This document shows positions 17,023 through 26,136 of a stretch of DNA of 49,760 bases, in pieces. A model generated the notes under the pieces. The model did no database searches and was not told the origin of the DNA. It saw only the letters and a program-made list of their open reading frames with translations. Numbering within the stretch: position 1 is the first letter of the stretch; each line of letters begins with the position of its first letter. Location of the stretch: IMG/VR virus record IMGVR_UViG_3300030329_004601, positions 1 through 49,760 of that record; one strand, written 5' to 3'. The position numbers were made by a program, and so were the translations under genes. The stretch comes from a virus.

Positions 17023-18411
17023 TTAAGTTATAGCTTCAAAGTTATATAAACAATGAGACTCAGGAAGAGTAATTTCAAGACCTGCTTCAGTAAGGATCAT
17101 ATCCTTTCTTAGATCTTCATCTGCCTGTTGAACATTGGTAATAACATGAGTATCACGATTAAGACCGTTTCCGACTAATGGTCTGTACTTAACTTGAGCC
17201 ATATCAACGATAGCCATATAAGCCGAAGAAAATCCTCTAAATAGAGGTTCTTTTACAAGATTTAAATCGCCATGTATTGTATTGATAGCTAGAAGTTTGT
17301 GACCGTAAGAACCATTCACATACTCTTTATCAATATTATATTGTTGATATGTATTTGCATCGTAAGTTTCTTTAATTAAACCACCTGCACCAAACTTGTT
17401 AAACAAGCTCATTACAGGAAGTCCTGCTAAAGCTAACTTTGCAGAGGAACCACCTCTTGCTGGATCATAAATAACCTCGAAATCAGTTAAGATTCTGTCA
17501 TAGTTAAACTCGCTTTCATGTAAAGTTCTATTGTACGCCATTCCAGGAGAGTATGATAAATTACTATCTCCTGATGTAGGTGCACTATTTAAGACAATAT
17601 GACCTACGATACCTTCTGAGTATTGTATGCTATCTTGTCTAGATCTTTGACCGAAGAGCATAGCTCTTTCTATGTCTACTTTGTGTTCTCTTAACTTTAA
17701 ATTCCAAATTCGTGCCCATTCATTTGAATATCCTTTAAGATTTGTCGCAATTGCAGTGTTTGACATTTCTGCCGATGTTTTAAATATCTGTGTATAGCCA
17801 TAATCATCGTCTAATTGACTTGACCATGAATCAGGAGATCCTGTGCCTTCACCGAATGATGTACCAATAACTTGACATTTATCATCATTAGAAAGAACAT
17901 TATACCCAGTACTAAAATCAGAGTGAGGCAATGAAATGATACGGCCTGTAAATGTGTTAGCACTTCCAGTATCTGTTACTGCACTGTCAATCCTAACAGT
18001 AACATACGCTGTGCCAGCCGTACTATCTAAAGTCTGCACTGCAAACACCATACCTTTTTGAAGCCAATTTACATCGGATGCACTTCCAGAACTTGAATCA
18101 TCAACAGTAAATGCATACTGGTTGCCAGCTGTAACTGCTGACTCGCCATTAACATGGGCTGCTAATTCAAAAGATCTAGTTGTCCAATCAATCTTTGACC
18201 TATTTTCTAGGAACCTAAATACAGGATCCGAGGTAGGTGATTTCGACATTTTACTTAAATATACAAAGAATGGAGACTCTTCTGGACTCAACTCTGCTAC
18301 TCGTCCACTAAAATCATATAATCGTCTTTGATCAGGAGTGGATTCACCAGAAATAGTGGTAGCAGCATTAGTAATATCTGTGCTTTGTAAAAGCCCTGTA
18401 TTAATTGCCAT
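17023..18411 (-). CDS. Major capsid protein, SU10-like, 462 aa
   Basis: The N-terminal pattern GRVAELSPEESPFFVYLSKM, followed by PVFRFLENRSKIDWTTR, is that of the SU10-type major capsid family (HK97 fold). The C-terminal half has TDFEVIYDPARGG and a long beta segment. Its size is usual for the family. I chose ATG 18411, which has TTGGAG seven bases upstream; an in-frame TTG at 18423 lies within that site. It sits between the scaffold and a decoration-like gene, and its leader carries a hairpin. Confidence 0.85.
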   Translation of the reverse strand: MAINTGLLQSTDITNAATTISGESTPDQRRLYDFSGRVAELSPEESPFFVYLSKMSKSPTSDPVFRFLENRSKIDWTTRSFELAAHVNGESAVTAGNQYAFTVDDSSSGSASDVNWLQKGMVFAVQTLDSTAGTAYVTVRIDSAVTDTGSANTFTGRIISLPHSDFSTGYNVLSNDDKCQVIGTSFGEGTGSPDSWSSQLDDDYGYTQIFKTSAEMSNTAIATNLKGYSNEWARIWNLKLREHKVDIERAMLFGQRSRQDSIQYSEGIVGHIVLNSAPTSGDSNLSYSPGMAYNRTLHESEFNYDRILTDFEVIYDPARGGSSAKLALAGLPVMSLFNKFGAGGLIKETYDANTYQQYNIDKEYVNGSYGHKLLAINTIHGDLNLVKEPLFRGFSSAYMAIVDMAQVKYRPLVGNGLNRDTHVITNVQQADEDLRKDMILTEAGLEITLPESHCLYNFEAIT

Positions 18412-18424
18412 TTTACTCTCCAAT

Positions 18425-18474
18425 ATCCTATTTTCAACTACATTAGGTTTTAAGTAATGCCTTCAAGATAGGAT
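18425..18474 (-). promoter_or_regulatory. Hairpin in the capsid gene leader
   Basis: ATCCTAT (18425-18431) pairs with ATAGGAT (18468-18474), seven base pairs enclosing 36 bases, right next to the TTGGAG ribosome site of the capsid gene. It fills the gap after the scaffold gene. A 5' stem just before the ribosome site could protect the capsid mRNA or mark a cleavage site. Confidence 0.4.
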
Positions 18475-18488
18475 TTTTTGTTTATTTG

Positions 18489-19280
18489 TTAAAACTTATT
18501 ATTGTCGCCAGCTCCCATCACGCTATCCCAAATTTGATCTGCACCTGACTTTCTCTGTGGTTGTTGTCCTTGAACAACTCCACCTTGAGTAGGTCGTTGT
18601 AGATTTTGTCTAACTTGATCTAACGGATTTGGCTGTTGTTGTACCTGTGGGCTTTCAGTAGTTGCTCTCCACATCTTTAGTACATTGTCAACTCCATAGT
18701 CAGCAGGATTTCTAGATGCCCACTGCATAAACTGTTGAGATTCTTCATGAGATAGTCCTTTTTGGGCTAACTGCTGTTGAAGAGCTCCCATATTCTGCTG
18801 TTGTTGCATCTTATTTGCAAATCCACCGACTGCTCTGTTAACTGCACTATTGACCATTTGAGAGTCTTTCTGAACCCTATACTGGTACGATTTAGATTGA
18901 GGGTTATTATAGGCTTCCCAAGGATCAAACTCATCAGCTTCCATTTGAATTGGAGGAGGACCTTGTGGTCGTTGAGGCATAGGTCTTTGTGGTTGACCAC
19001 CCTGAACCATGGATTTTATTCCCTTCACTACATCAGGTCGTGATTCCAAGAACTTGCCAATCTTCTCGTAATTCTTTAGTTTCTGATTTTCGGCAGCCAT
19101 CTTGTCCTTTTCTGATTGAAAGTACTTTGCTTGTTCCTCCCAATTCTGATTAGAACCTCCAGGTGCTGTTTGTCCATTATCTTGCCCTACATTATCACTG
19201 GGTTGACCAGAACTCATATCCACGGCTTCAGCGTGAAGTTTCTGATTGTCAGTCATATATGCGTCATTGTTATTACTCAT
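18489..19280 (-). CDS. Scaffold protein, 263 aa
   Basis: A hydrophilic Gln/Asn/Pro-rich, mostly helical protein placed exactly between portal and capsid genes, where the head scaffold is encoded. It has a coiled-coil segment (YFQSEKDKMAAENQKLKNYE), a Gln/Pro-rich linker and a short basic C-terminal part (PQRKSGADQIWDSVMGAGDN) such as scaffolds use to bind the shell. No protease motif. Confidence 0.75.
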   Translation of the reverse strand: MSNNNDAYMTDNQKLHAEAVDMSSGQPSDNVGQDNGQTAPGGSNQNWEEQAKYFQSEKDKMAAENQKLKNYEKIGKFLESRPDVVKGIKSMVQGGQPQRPMPQRPQGPPPIQMEADEFDPWEAYNNPQSKSYQYRVQKDSQMVNSAVNRAVGGFANKMQQQQNMGALQQQLAQKGLSHEESQQFMQWASRNPADYGVDNVLKMWRATTESPQVQQQPNPLDQVRQNLQRPTQGGVVQGQQPQRKSGADQIWDSVMGAGDNNKF

Positions 19281-19291
19281 AACAGTTTCTC

Positions 19292-21337
19292 CTATTGTTT
19301 GCTATCTCTCTCTTCCTTTTGAGATTCACTACGAGCTTTGATTTCAGCATCAGTCTGCATTCGTAATTTCTCTGATGAGAGTTTAACAGCGTTACTTAAC
19401 TTGTCCATAGAAACTTTATTTTTGTGCTTACTGTCAAGTTCAGTTTCTTTAAGTTTACTTTTGAACTTTTCGACCTCTGTTCGCTTGTTGGCACTAATAG
19501 CCTCACGAGTCGATGTTTGTAAGTCACCTTGTAATTTTTTAATTTGTTCTTGTGCTCCTTGCAATTGTTGCTGTAATTGAGCAACCATATCATTTCTTTG
19601 CAATACACCTTGCTTGTCAAATATTTCTGTCTTTTTCAATGCTTCCACCCTATCGATAAGTCCAGCTTGATAAGCTTCCATATAAATCTGCCATTCGCCC
19701 CATTTATTAGAAGGCATAGTTGAATTACCAATAATTCTTATATCGAAAGTATTAACAGATAGATCGTTCTCTATTCCCATAATAGTTTGAGACTTATCAT
19801 CATACAATCGTTTATTTATTGTGTATTCATCAATATCATTATTAGGCTGAACAATTCTAAATGTTTTTTGATAATTGTAGTGAGACTTTGATAAATAATA
19901 ACAAACTCGTCCCACCCTCTTTAAACTTGCTTCAATATCTCTTAATTTTGACTTTGTTCGTCTTTGTCCGAAATCTTCCATCATCATAGTCGCAGACGAA
20001 GTTTTTGGTGCTACTTCTGTATTTCCTTGCATCATTTCAAATATGCCCATGTTAAGATCTATATAATGCTCAACAAGTTGTGGTAATTGCATAATTGAAC
20101 TTGCAAGTGGTTGTGGTGCAGGGAAATGTGGCTCACCGAAGGATGCATCATATTCTACAGTTGCATTAGGATTTGCCCATATCTGCTCTAATTCCTCTAT
20201 ATCGTCTACACTCCCTTGTGGGATAAGTAATTTAAGTCCAGCACTCGCCTGTGCATGTGATGTTATTAAAGATGTTACTTTATTAAGATATCTTTGAAAA
20301 TCTTTATTTTTTCTAACATCGCTCATTGGGTATGGAGTATTAGTCCATATATTAGGAACTGGAATAATTGGATAAGTATCAGTTTCTAATATCTCTTCAT
20401 ATAAAACTATTTGACCTAAAGTGCATGTTAATTTAATTCTATTTTGATTGACTGTAACGATATCAAGCATTCCTGCTTCAGCCATTTTCTGAACTTGAGC
20501 GTTTTGCATCATTTGTTGCATTTTCTGTTCATCAACGATTTGTTCTTTACCACTCTTCTTATCAAGGATTCTATAGTAAGGAACTTTTATTTTAGCGAAA
20601 TGCTCTATAAGTTGATACTTTTCAGATCCAGGCCCAATATCAGCATCTTTCACTCTGTCTGGAGTAAAAGAACCTTTAGTCCTTAAATTTTGAGCATCAG
20701 GATAATCATCATCATTATATTCCTCAATTTCATCAATTAAGGTTTTATCGCTACCTTCCTCTACAGGTTCTGATAATTGTGGATATAAATCCATCAATTG
20801 CATCTTTGTAAGTATGGTTGACAACATCATACCAGTTGCATCATCAAACCACTTATTTCTAGAGTTTGGATCTACATATATTCTAAATGGATCTATATAG
20901 CTAAACTTTACTTCGCCTCTACCATAATCGGCTTCTTTGTCTATATAGCAATAAAAGTATCCAAGCCCAGTAACAGCATAATCATGAATAACCTGCTTAA
21001 ATACTTCGTCACCATCAGATGCATCCCATATATACTCTAAAATAACTTTCCATACATTAGCCATCTTAGAATCAGAGTCTTCCCTTGCAACAGCAGAGAA
21101 CTTTGGTGTCTTTGATGTAGTAATAGCTTTAAACTGCTCTATTGCAGAATAAAGTCTATCCATTGATAAACTGGATTGATTTCTGGACTCTAGCTCAGAT
21201 ATCTCATTAGCAGAGAAATGATTACCAAGATAAAAATCGATGTCTTCTCGTGCTTGATCATCCCAATCTTTTCTAGCGTCAGACCATCTGCGAAATAGCT
21301 CTTTTATGCTCTTAACTCTAAAATCTTCTTGTATCAT
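19292..21337 (-). CDS. Portal protein, P22-like, 681 aa
   Basis: The start (FRRWSDARKDWDDQAREDI, then FYLGNHFSANEI) and the middle (YDASFGEPHFPAPQPLASSI, MGIFEMMQGNTEVAPKTSSA) fit the P22-like portal family. This ring of twelve subunits is the DNA channel at one capsid vertex. The C-terminal 120 residues are a long charged coiled coil (barrel-like) rich in Lys, Glu and Gln. It follows the terminase by 22 bp; the ATG has no ribosome site. Confidence 0.85.
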   Translation of the reverse strand: MIQEDFRVKSIKELFRRWSDARKDWDDQAREDIDFYLGNHFSANEISELESRNQSSLSMDRLYSAIEQFKAITTSKTPKFSAVAREDSDSKMANVWKVILEYIWDASDGDEVFKQVIHDYAVTGLGYFYCYIDKEADYGRGEVKFSYIDPFRIYVDPNSRNKWFDDATGMMLSTILTKMQLMDLYPQLSEPVEEGSDKTLIDEIEEYNDDDYPDAQNLRTKGSFTPDRVKDADIGPGSEKYQLIEHFAKIKVPYYRILDKKSGKEQIVDEQKMQQMMQNAQVQKMAEAGMLDIVTVNQNRIKLTCTLGQIVLYEEILETDTYPIIPVPNIWTNTPYPMSDVRKNKDFQRYLNKVTSLITSHAQASAGLKLLIPQGSVDDIEELEQIWANPNATVEYDASFGEPHFPAPQPLASSIMQLPQLVEHYIDLNMGIFEMMQGNTEVAPKTSSATMMMEDFGQRRTKSKLRDIEASLKRVGRVCYYLSKSHYNYQKTFRIVQPNNDIDEYTINKRLYDDKSQTIMGIENDLSVNTFDIRIIGNSTMPSNKWGEWQIYMEAYQAGLIDRVEALKKTEIFDKQGVLQRNDMVAQLQQQLQGAQEQIKKLQGDLQTSTREAISANKRTEVEKFKSKLKETELDSKHKNKVSMDKLSNAVKLSSEKLRMQTDAEIKARSESQKEERDSKQ

Positions 21338-21359
21338 ATGCTATAATATATTAAATTTT

Positions 21360-22946
21360 TTAAAATTCTACAAATCCACCCTTTCGAGCCCCTGTCATCC
21401 AATTATATCGTCTTTTTGTAGATCTCCATGAGCCTTGATCATCTTTCTCTTTTATTTTCTTTCCAGCCTTCTTATTTCCTTTAGCAAATTGAGTTGAAAG
21501 CCAAAATGCATCTATGCAGTCATCGTGAGATCCTTTTGGGAAATCAAGAAGTTCTCCTATAAATTCGTGCATATTTTTTTTGAGGTGTACAGCTCCTGCC
21601 TTAAACATTGGCTGAAGACCTTCAAATAGCCTGTCTTTCTTCTTTTGCTGTCCATAGTTCTTAATACCTTGCTCTATACCAGGCAAGAACAATCCCTCTC
21701 TTTTGCTCTTCTTAAAGACATAATCTCTTAACATCTCCTGATAGGCGATTGTTTCTATGTTGATTCTTTTGATTGGCTTATATTGTTTAGCAATTTCAAA
21801 TATTTTGTCGGCACACTCCATTGGGAGAACTCTTTTTCTCCAATATTCGATAACATAGTAATCATAGTTAGCAGACACACCAATAACCATAATAACACTA
21901 TAGTCGTTCCTAATACCAAGTGTCGAAGCAGGGTCGACCCCAATGTAAATATTAATGTATTCTTTAGACCCATCATCAAATTGTATGTACCACGAATTAG
22001 CTTCTTCTTGAAATTTAACACGCCCTTTATAAAGATTTCCACTTATATCCTCCTCGTTGAATACTTCATCTTCAGGACTCTTAGCCTGATTCATATATTC
22101 TTGATAAAACTTGGCAGGAGTACCTGAATCGATGTAAAATTGTTTTCTTTCTTCCAGTTTCTTAACAGGCCATCTACTTGGCCATAATGGAGTTCCGTCT
22201 TCTAGTAAAGCTTTATATGTTACTACATCCCAAGAAAACTCTTCTCCGTTTTTCTGTGAGGCTATGTTTTCCTTAACAAGCCCATTTAAAAAGCTATCGT
22301 AGTGAACTATAGTGCCATTGCACCATAAAAATCCATTCTTGTCAAAATCGATAGCAGGATACACTGCTGCAGTCACCCAATCCTTAATTTGCTGTCTAGA
22401 CTCTGGAGTCTTCGTATTTAGCTCAGACTCAAAATCATCAAGGATGATACCAGTGTATCTAGTTGATAATTGTTTTTTACCTCTAAGTCGCTGAGATGTT
22501 CCTTTTGCGATCATTCTGCAACCGTTAGCTAAAGTAAATTCAGCTTTAGTCCACTTATCGCCTTGAAGATCGCCAAAATAGTAATGGATCGCTGGATTCT
22601 CATAGATATGGTTTTGTATCCAAGCGAGGTTATCAGTAGCCTGATCCTGTGCTTCACCTATCCACGCTATAAATTCAGGTCGTTCTTTTGTTGCAAATAA
22701 GAAGCGATAAAGTACGGCACAAGCAGCCAAAGTCGATTTTGCGTGATCACGAGGAAGAACAAGTGCAAGTTGTGGCTTATTCCTGTCAATAAGTAGATCG
22801 CCCACCTCATAATGAAATTCTGGTGTTGCTGTAGCCAAAAAGTCTTGTGGGGAAAATATTTTACCAAAACTAATGAGATTCTTCTTTGCAAGTTCAAGAG
22901 TCCTCTCATTCTTAGAAACATCTCCATTAAGATTTAAATTAGCCAT
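21360..22946 (-). CDS. terL: Large terminase subunit, 528 aa
   Basis: The packaging motor: an ATPase domain with a Walker A-like loop LVLPRDHAKST (about residues 62-72), Walker B GIILDDFES (166-174), then an RNase H-like nuclease domain with D338 (IGVDPAST), E398 (INIETIAY) and D475/D476 (SHDDCIDAFW). The length is normal. ATG overlaps the previous stop (TAATG). It cuts and pumps phage DNA through the portal encoded next to it. Confidence 0.93.
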   Translation of the reverse strand: MANLNLNGDVSKNERTLELAKKNLISFGKIFSPQDFLATATPEFHYEVGDLLIDRNKPQLALVLPRDHAKSTLAACAVLYRFLFATKERPEFIAWIGEAQDQATDNLAWIQNHIYENPAIHYYFGDLQGDKWTKAEFTLANGCRMIAKGTSQRLRGKKQLSTRYTGIILDDFESELNTKTPESRQQIKDWVTAAVYPAIDFDKNGFLWCNGTIVHYDSFLNGLVKENIASQKNGEEFSWDVVTYKALLEDGTPLWPSRWPVKKLEERKQFYIDSGTPAKFYQEYMNQAKSPEDEVFNEEDISGNLYKGRVKFQEEANSWYIQFDDGSKEYINIYIGVDPASTLGIRNDYSVIMVIGVSANYDYYVIEYWRKRVLPMECADKIFEIAKQYKPIKRINIETIAYQEMLRDYVFKKSKREGLFLPGIEQGIKNYGQQKKKDRLFEGLQPMFKAGAVHLKKNMHEFIGELLDFPKGSHDDCIDAFWLSTQFAKGNKKAGKKIKEKDDQGSWRSTKRRYNWMTGARKGGFVEF

Positions 22947-23977
22947 TAATCAAACATACTTGGTGCTGGTCTATTCCACCAATTTGATATAGTTTGCATT
23001 ATATCTGCCTCTTGAATTTTTTCTATCTGTCTAGCCTTACTAAAAGACATATCTATATCAAACTCATCGAGATCAACCCCAAAATCTTTTTTTATTTTTT
23101 CATATTCAAGATCTCCATCACCCCAATAAGATAGCATTAAATCATCCATAGATATATTTTCTTTTGCAGCTTTATCTGCTAAAGCTTTAGAAAAATTAGG
23201 ATCTCCATATTGACCTCCTGCTCCCACTTCCCCTAATCTGTATTGTTTTGAAGACGGAATTGCATAACTTGCATAAGTCCCTATTAAAGAAGGTATCGAG
23301 GCCAAAGCTTCTAATATTCCTTCATTTTTAGCAACATTGCCAAAAGCAGTCCCTTTTGCCATTGTTTCCTCATACAGTCTTCCAAGATAATCACCTAAAT
23401 CCCCCATAGATTTCATTGTAGGATCCTCGTAAAAACGAGATCCTGTTGCTCCTGTTGAGTATCTTCTAGCATGTTCAACTTCTTCAGCAGCTGTTATAGG
23501 ATTAACGCCTTCCCATCCTTTGTGTGGAGTAATATTAATGCCTTTTCTTCCTGTAAGAAGGCCAAGTGCTCCAGGGGCTCCTGGAAAAAAATTATTTCCA
23601 GCATGGAAAACATTGGGGTCTGGATGATACTTTATATCAAAACCAGCTTTGCTTATAGATCCTTCTGGATCATATTTAGTCATAAAAGCTTCTGCTTCTT
23701 CTTGGCTTGTAATATTATCACCAACAAGGCCTGATAATAGATCTCCTCCGTACATCATCGATTTAGCAAATGGCCATCGTCCCAGTTTATCGAAAATCCT
23801 ATATGCTGAAGATCCAGTTGACCAAGCAATATCTAATGGATCTGCTATATCAAGTCCTTCCTTCCCTCCAAAATAATCAGCACCTTCTGGTCTTTGCCAG
23901 GGTTTTGACACATAGTCAGCAAGATCTGATATATAGTTAACCGTACTATCTAATACTGTATTTTCATATGCACTCAT
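22946..23977 (-). CDS. Unknown protein between terminase and lysis genes, 343 aa
   Basis: A soluble protein with several Gly/Pro-rich turns (GNNFFPGAPGALGLLTGRKG) and a helix containing ITAAEEVEHARRYSTG near residue 165. The ExxEH arrangement recalls metal-binding helices but has no second conserved site I can see, so this is not a protease call. A Met/Trp/Asn/Pro end (WWNRPAPSMF). It may be a virion protein, by its place beside the terminase. Family not recognised. Confidence 0.6.
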   Translation of the reverse strand: MSAYENTVLDSTVNYISDLADYVSKPWQRPEGADYFGGKEGLDIADPLDIAWSTGSSAYRIFDKLGRWPFAKSMMYGGDLLSGLVGDNITSQEEAEAFMTKYDPEGSISKAGFDIKYHPDPNVFHAGNNFFPGAPGALGLLTGRKGINITPHKGWEGVNPITAAEEVEHARRYSTGATGSRFYEDPTMKSMGDLGDYLGRLYEETMAKGTAFGNVAKNEGILEALASIPSLIGTYASYAIPSSKQYRLGEVGAGGQYGDPNFSKALADKAAKENISMDDLMLSYWGDGDLEYEKIKKDFGVDLDEFDIDMSFSKARQIEKIQEADIMQTISNWWNRPAPSMFD

Positions 23978-24163
23978 TTATTGATTTTTTCCTTCAGCCA
24001 CTTGTAAGCTATCTCTAACCAATTCTCCACTTGCTCCGAAATGGACATGATGGATTCTACAGCTTTCAGGACAAGAGTATCGAACCAAGTTTTTTTCATA
24101 AGCTTTATTTAACTCACCAAGGACAACAATCATACTAAACATGATTATTGCTCCCCAGTTCAT
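23978..24163 (-). CDS. Small membrane-anchored protein with Cys/His motif, 61 aa
   Basis: A short N-terminal hydrophobic segment (WGAIIMFSMIVVLGEL) and a C-terminal part with CPESCRIHHVHFGA, a cluster of two Cys and three His that could bind metal. It sits one base before the 343-aa gene and follows the endolysin gene, so a lysis accessory role is possible. The ribosome site is GGAGG. Confidence 0.6.
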   Translation of the reverse strand: MNWGAIIMFSMIVVLGELNKAYEKNLVRYSCPESCRIHHVHFGASGELVRDSLQVAEGKNQ

Positions 24164-24254
24164 TTAAACCTCCATTTAATTATTTAAAAATATAAACATC
24201 AACCCCATGATGATCTTATCTAAGACCCATAGAAGAATTAAGACGGATAACTTA

Positions 24255-24644
24255 CTATTTAAGCTCAAAGTGGGGTAAGTCTTTAAAGCCTGTATCTTTG
24301 ACTTGAGTGTCATCATTCCAGTCTCCTCCCCATCGAATTGGTATATCTAGCATTGCAGCAACGCCTTTAACAAACCCTGCAAAATAGTAGAAACGATCAA
24401 GATCATTGTAGTCAATGGGATAAGGAGCCACATCGATAGCCCTACTAGGATAAGAGTTATGACGGCCTTTTGGGAACTTGACTTTGGATTTCCCTTCCTC
24501 GAAGTATTTATTTTGTTCTTCTTCACCTCTATGTCCCTCCGTAACGGTACAATCAAAATGTTTAATTACTTGATAAAATATCTGTTGAAGATCTTCATGA
24601 CAAGTTTCTAGCTTTGACATTGACCTTTTACCAAATTTCGGCAT
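24255..24644 (-). CDS. Endolysin, M15 peptidase type, 129 aa
   Basis: A zinc D-Ala/L-Ala peptidase of the M15 (VanY / T5 endolysin) type. It shows the HxxxxxxxxD zinc pair in GRHNSYPSRAIDVAPYP (H62, D71) and the last zinc His in LPHFEL (H125), with the WGGDW loop in front. It would cut peptide crosslinks in the host wall at the end of infection. No signal peptide, so a holin is needed. Unusually it lies between the small and large terminase genes; ATG overlaps the previous stop. Confidence 0.85.
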   Translation of the reverse strand: MPKFGKRSMSKLETCHEDLQQIFYQVIKHFDCTVTEGHRGEEEQNKYFEEGKSKVKFPKGRHNSYPSRAIDVAPYPIDYNDLDRFYYFAGFVKGVAAMLDIPIRWGGDWNDDTQVKDTGFKDLPHFELK

Positions 24645-24886
24645 TATGCTTCTCCTTCCATGTTTAATAATCCATATATTGATGTTACTCTATCGTCCAT
24701 ATCGAACTCGCTTTTGCATGTTGGGCATATCCAACCAAGTATTTCATTAGTATCAGTGTCTAATATGCCTACCTTCTCTGTGAACATGTCTCCAATTTGT
24801 AAATTTGCTTTGCAAATAGGGCAATTATCACTTGGAGCTGCTTTCTTGTTCTCCGTGGGCGAGTAATTCTGCTTTTTTTGTGTCAT
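24644..24886 (-). CDS. Zinc-ribbon protein, 80 aa
   Basis: Two CxxC pairs (CPICKA and CPTCKS, 28 residues apart) form a zinc ribbon, preceded by a polar N-terminus. The ATG at 24886 has GGAG seven bases upstream; an in-frame TTG at 24892 is less likely. The gene overlaps the end of the small terminase gene by 59 bp in another frame. Such ribbons often bind DNA or proteins; role unknown. Confidence 0.7.
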   Translation of the reverse strand: MTQKKQNYSPTENKKAAPSDNCPICKANLQIGDMFTEKVGILDTDTNEILGWICPTCKSEFDMDDRVTSIYGLLNMEGEA

Positions 24887-25568
24887 TCTCAAGCTCCTGT
24901 GTTAATTTAGGTGAAATCCCACCCCAAACGGTAAGAGTTTCCTTTTTAGTTTCCTCTGTGCTGAACAAACCACTTATTTTTGCTAGACTCTCAAGGCTTC
25001 TAAGCTTGATATTGTCTTGTTCTGCAAGATCTGCTATATCTTTCATTCGCTGAATGATGTATGCATGAGTGACACCTTCTTCTTCTAATATTTCTTGGAT
25101 TTCTTTTTTAACCATATCTTGAACATTCTCCATTTTCATTAAGGAATTAGACCTATTGCGTATGTAACTCTCGTTTTTAGCGTTTGGGAATACCTCTTTG
25201 TAGGCAGATACCACATCCTTTCCCAGAGCTACATACTTGGCGAACAACTTTTGTTTGCTTTTGCTGCATGTATCCAGCTGATCTTTCCCATTAAAAGTAT
25301 AGATTCGGTCTGCAATCCCCTTTTTTCCCAAGATCGGAGTTTTTGACTTTGTATTGAAAGATCCTAAAACAGTGCGAATGCACTTAGTGTTCTGTATTTT
25401 GAAGGATTTAAGGTTTTGACAAACATAACCATCGCTGGTTTCTATCCAATCGCCTTCTTTAGCATTCCTCCAGTCTTTTCTTGCTGTAATATCAGGATGG
25501 TGTAAATTAAACTCAAATATGCTTTCATATAAAAAATGCTTCTTTCCTTTAATTTCTTTAAAATCCAT
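24828..25568 (-). CDS. terS: Small terminase subunit, 246 aa
   Basis: First gene of the late block. The N-terminal 80 residues (EGDWIETSDGYVCQNLKSF) are a beta domain, followed by a helical part (KQKLFAKYVALGKDVVSAYK, then a HTH-like stretch and IIQRMKDIADLAEQDN) typical of small terminase proteins, which recognise phage DNA and load the large subunit. Lys/Glu-rich tail. The ATG has no ribosome site; a promoter-like pair five bases upstream suggests a leaderless mRNA. Confidence 0.75.
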   Translation of the reverse strand: MDFKEIKGKKHFLYESIFEFNLHHPDITARKDWRNAKEGDWIETSDGYVCQNLKSFKIQNTKCIRTVLGSFNTKSKTPILGKKGIADRIYTFNGKDQLDTCSKSKQKLFAKYVALGKDVVSAYKEVFPNAKNESYIRNRSNSLMKMENVQDMVKKEIQEILEEEGVTHAYIIQRMKDIADLAEQDNIKLRSLESLAKISGLFSTEETKKETLTVWGGISPKLTQELENDTKKAELLAHGEQESSSK

Positions 25569-25573
25569 AGTTT

Positions 25574-25602
25574 AATTTATGAAAAATAAAAAATATTTGC
25601 AA
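25574..25602 (-). promoter_or_regulatory. Probable late promoter, leaderless for terS
   Basis: On the minus strand TTGCAA (25602-25597), a 17-base spacer and TAAATT (25579-25574) resemble a sigma-70 promoter. The ATG of terS begins five bases after the TAAATT box, so transcription would start at or next to the start codon. No ribosome site exists there, which agrees with a leaderless mRNA. The TAAATT box recurs in the candidate promoter at 31324. Confidence 0.5.
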
Positions 25603-25679
25603 GTCGACTTAGAATACTCCGAAAAACACCATAATGGTAGTTTTAAGATCGTTGAAAAAAAAAATTGAATCCCCCCTTA

Positions 25680-25724
25680 TATTAATAACAGTATTAATAG
25701 TGTATTAATAACGAACTATTAACT
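25680..25724. repeat. TATTAATA palindrome cluster (operator or origin iterons)
   Basis: The eight-base palindrome TATTAATA occurs at 25680, 25692 and 25703, with a near copy at 25717, so spacing is 11-14 bp, about one helix turn. Further single copies lie at 26045 and 26277. A 22-base stretch starting at 25680 recurs exactly at 31785-31806 inside the Cas4-like nuclease gene. One-turn spacing of a palindrome is what a dimeric regulator or an origin-binding protein would need. Confidence 0.5.
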
Positions 25725-26108
25725 AAAGAAAAATAATATAAAAAGAAAGTAAGTTGAAAAAATAGCATTAGAATGAGTGTAACGGTTGTTTTATTATCGC
25801 CCTATGGGTCATCGGCTCTTGGGGGGTTAGCGTTTTAGTTGAAAATCTAATTGAGAATGAGTCTCAATATCAATTATAATAACCATTATTTATATTACTT
25901 GCATTATATATATAATATGTTGTATATTCTAGGTTTTACCCTATTGTGTACTAAATGAGATTGGATCTCAATAAGTAATTAAATGTAATTAAGTAGTACA
26001 ATATATATATATCTATTTTATAGTATAAAACAAGTATAACAGCCTATTAATACGGCACTAATTATAATTTTTTTCTCGTCGACAAATCAATTTATTTTAA
26101 AAAAACAC

Positions 26109-26136
26109 TTGACTTACATTATATTTATAATATAGA
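26109..26136 (+). promoter_or_regulatory. Probable early promoter
   Basis: TTGACT (26109-26114), a 16-base AT-rich spacer and TATAGA (26131-26136) form a sigma-70-like pair, preceded by an A-run that could act as an UP element. The twelve bases AAAAAACACTTG before and into the -35 box recur at the candidate promoter at 31324. A transcript from here would start near 26143 and carry a leader of about 570 bases with both structured elements before the first early gene. Confidence 0.45.

Noticed and set aside
25579-25668. A 29-codon plus-strand frame (MKNKKYLQVDLEYSEKHHNG...)
   Set aside because: No ribosome site, sits on the late promoter and ends after a ten-A run; possible but unsupported.
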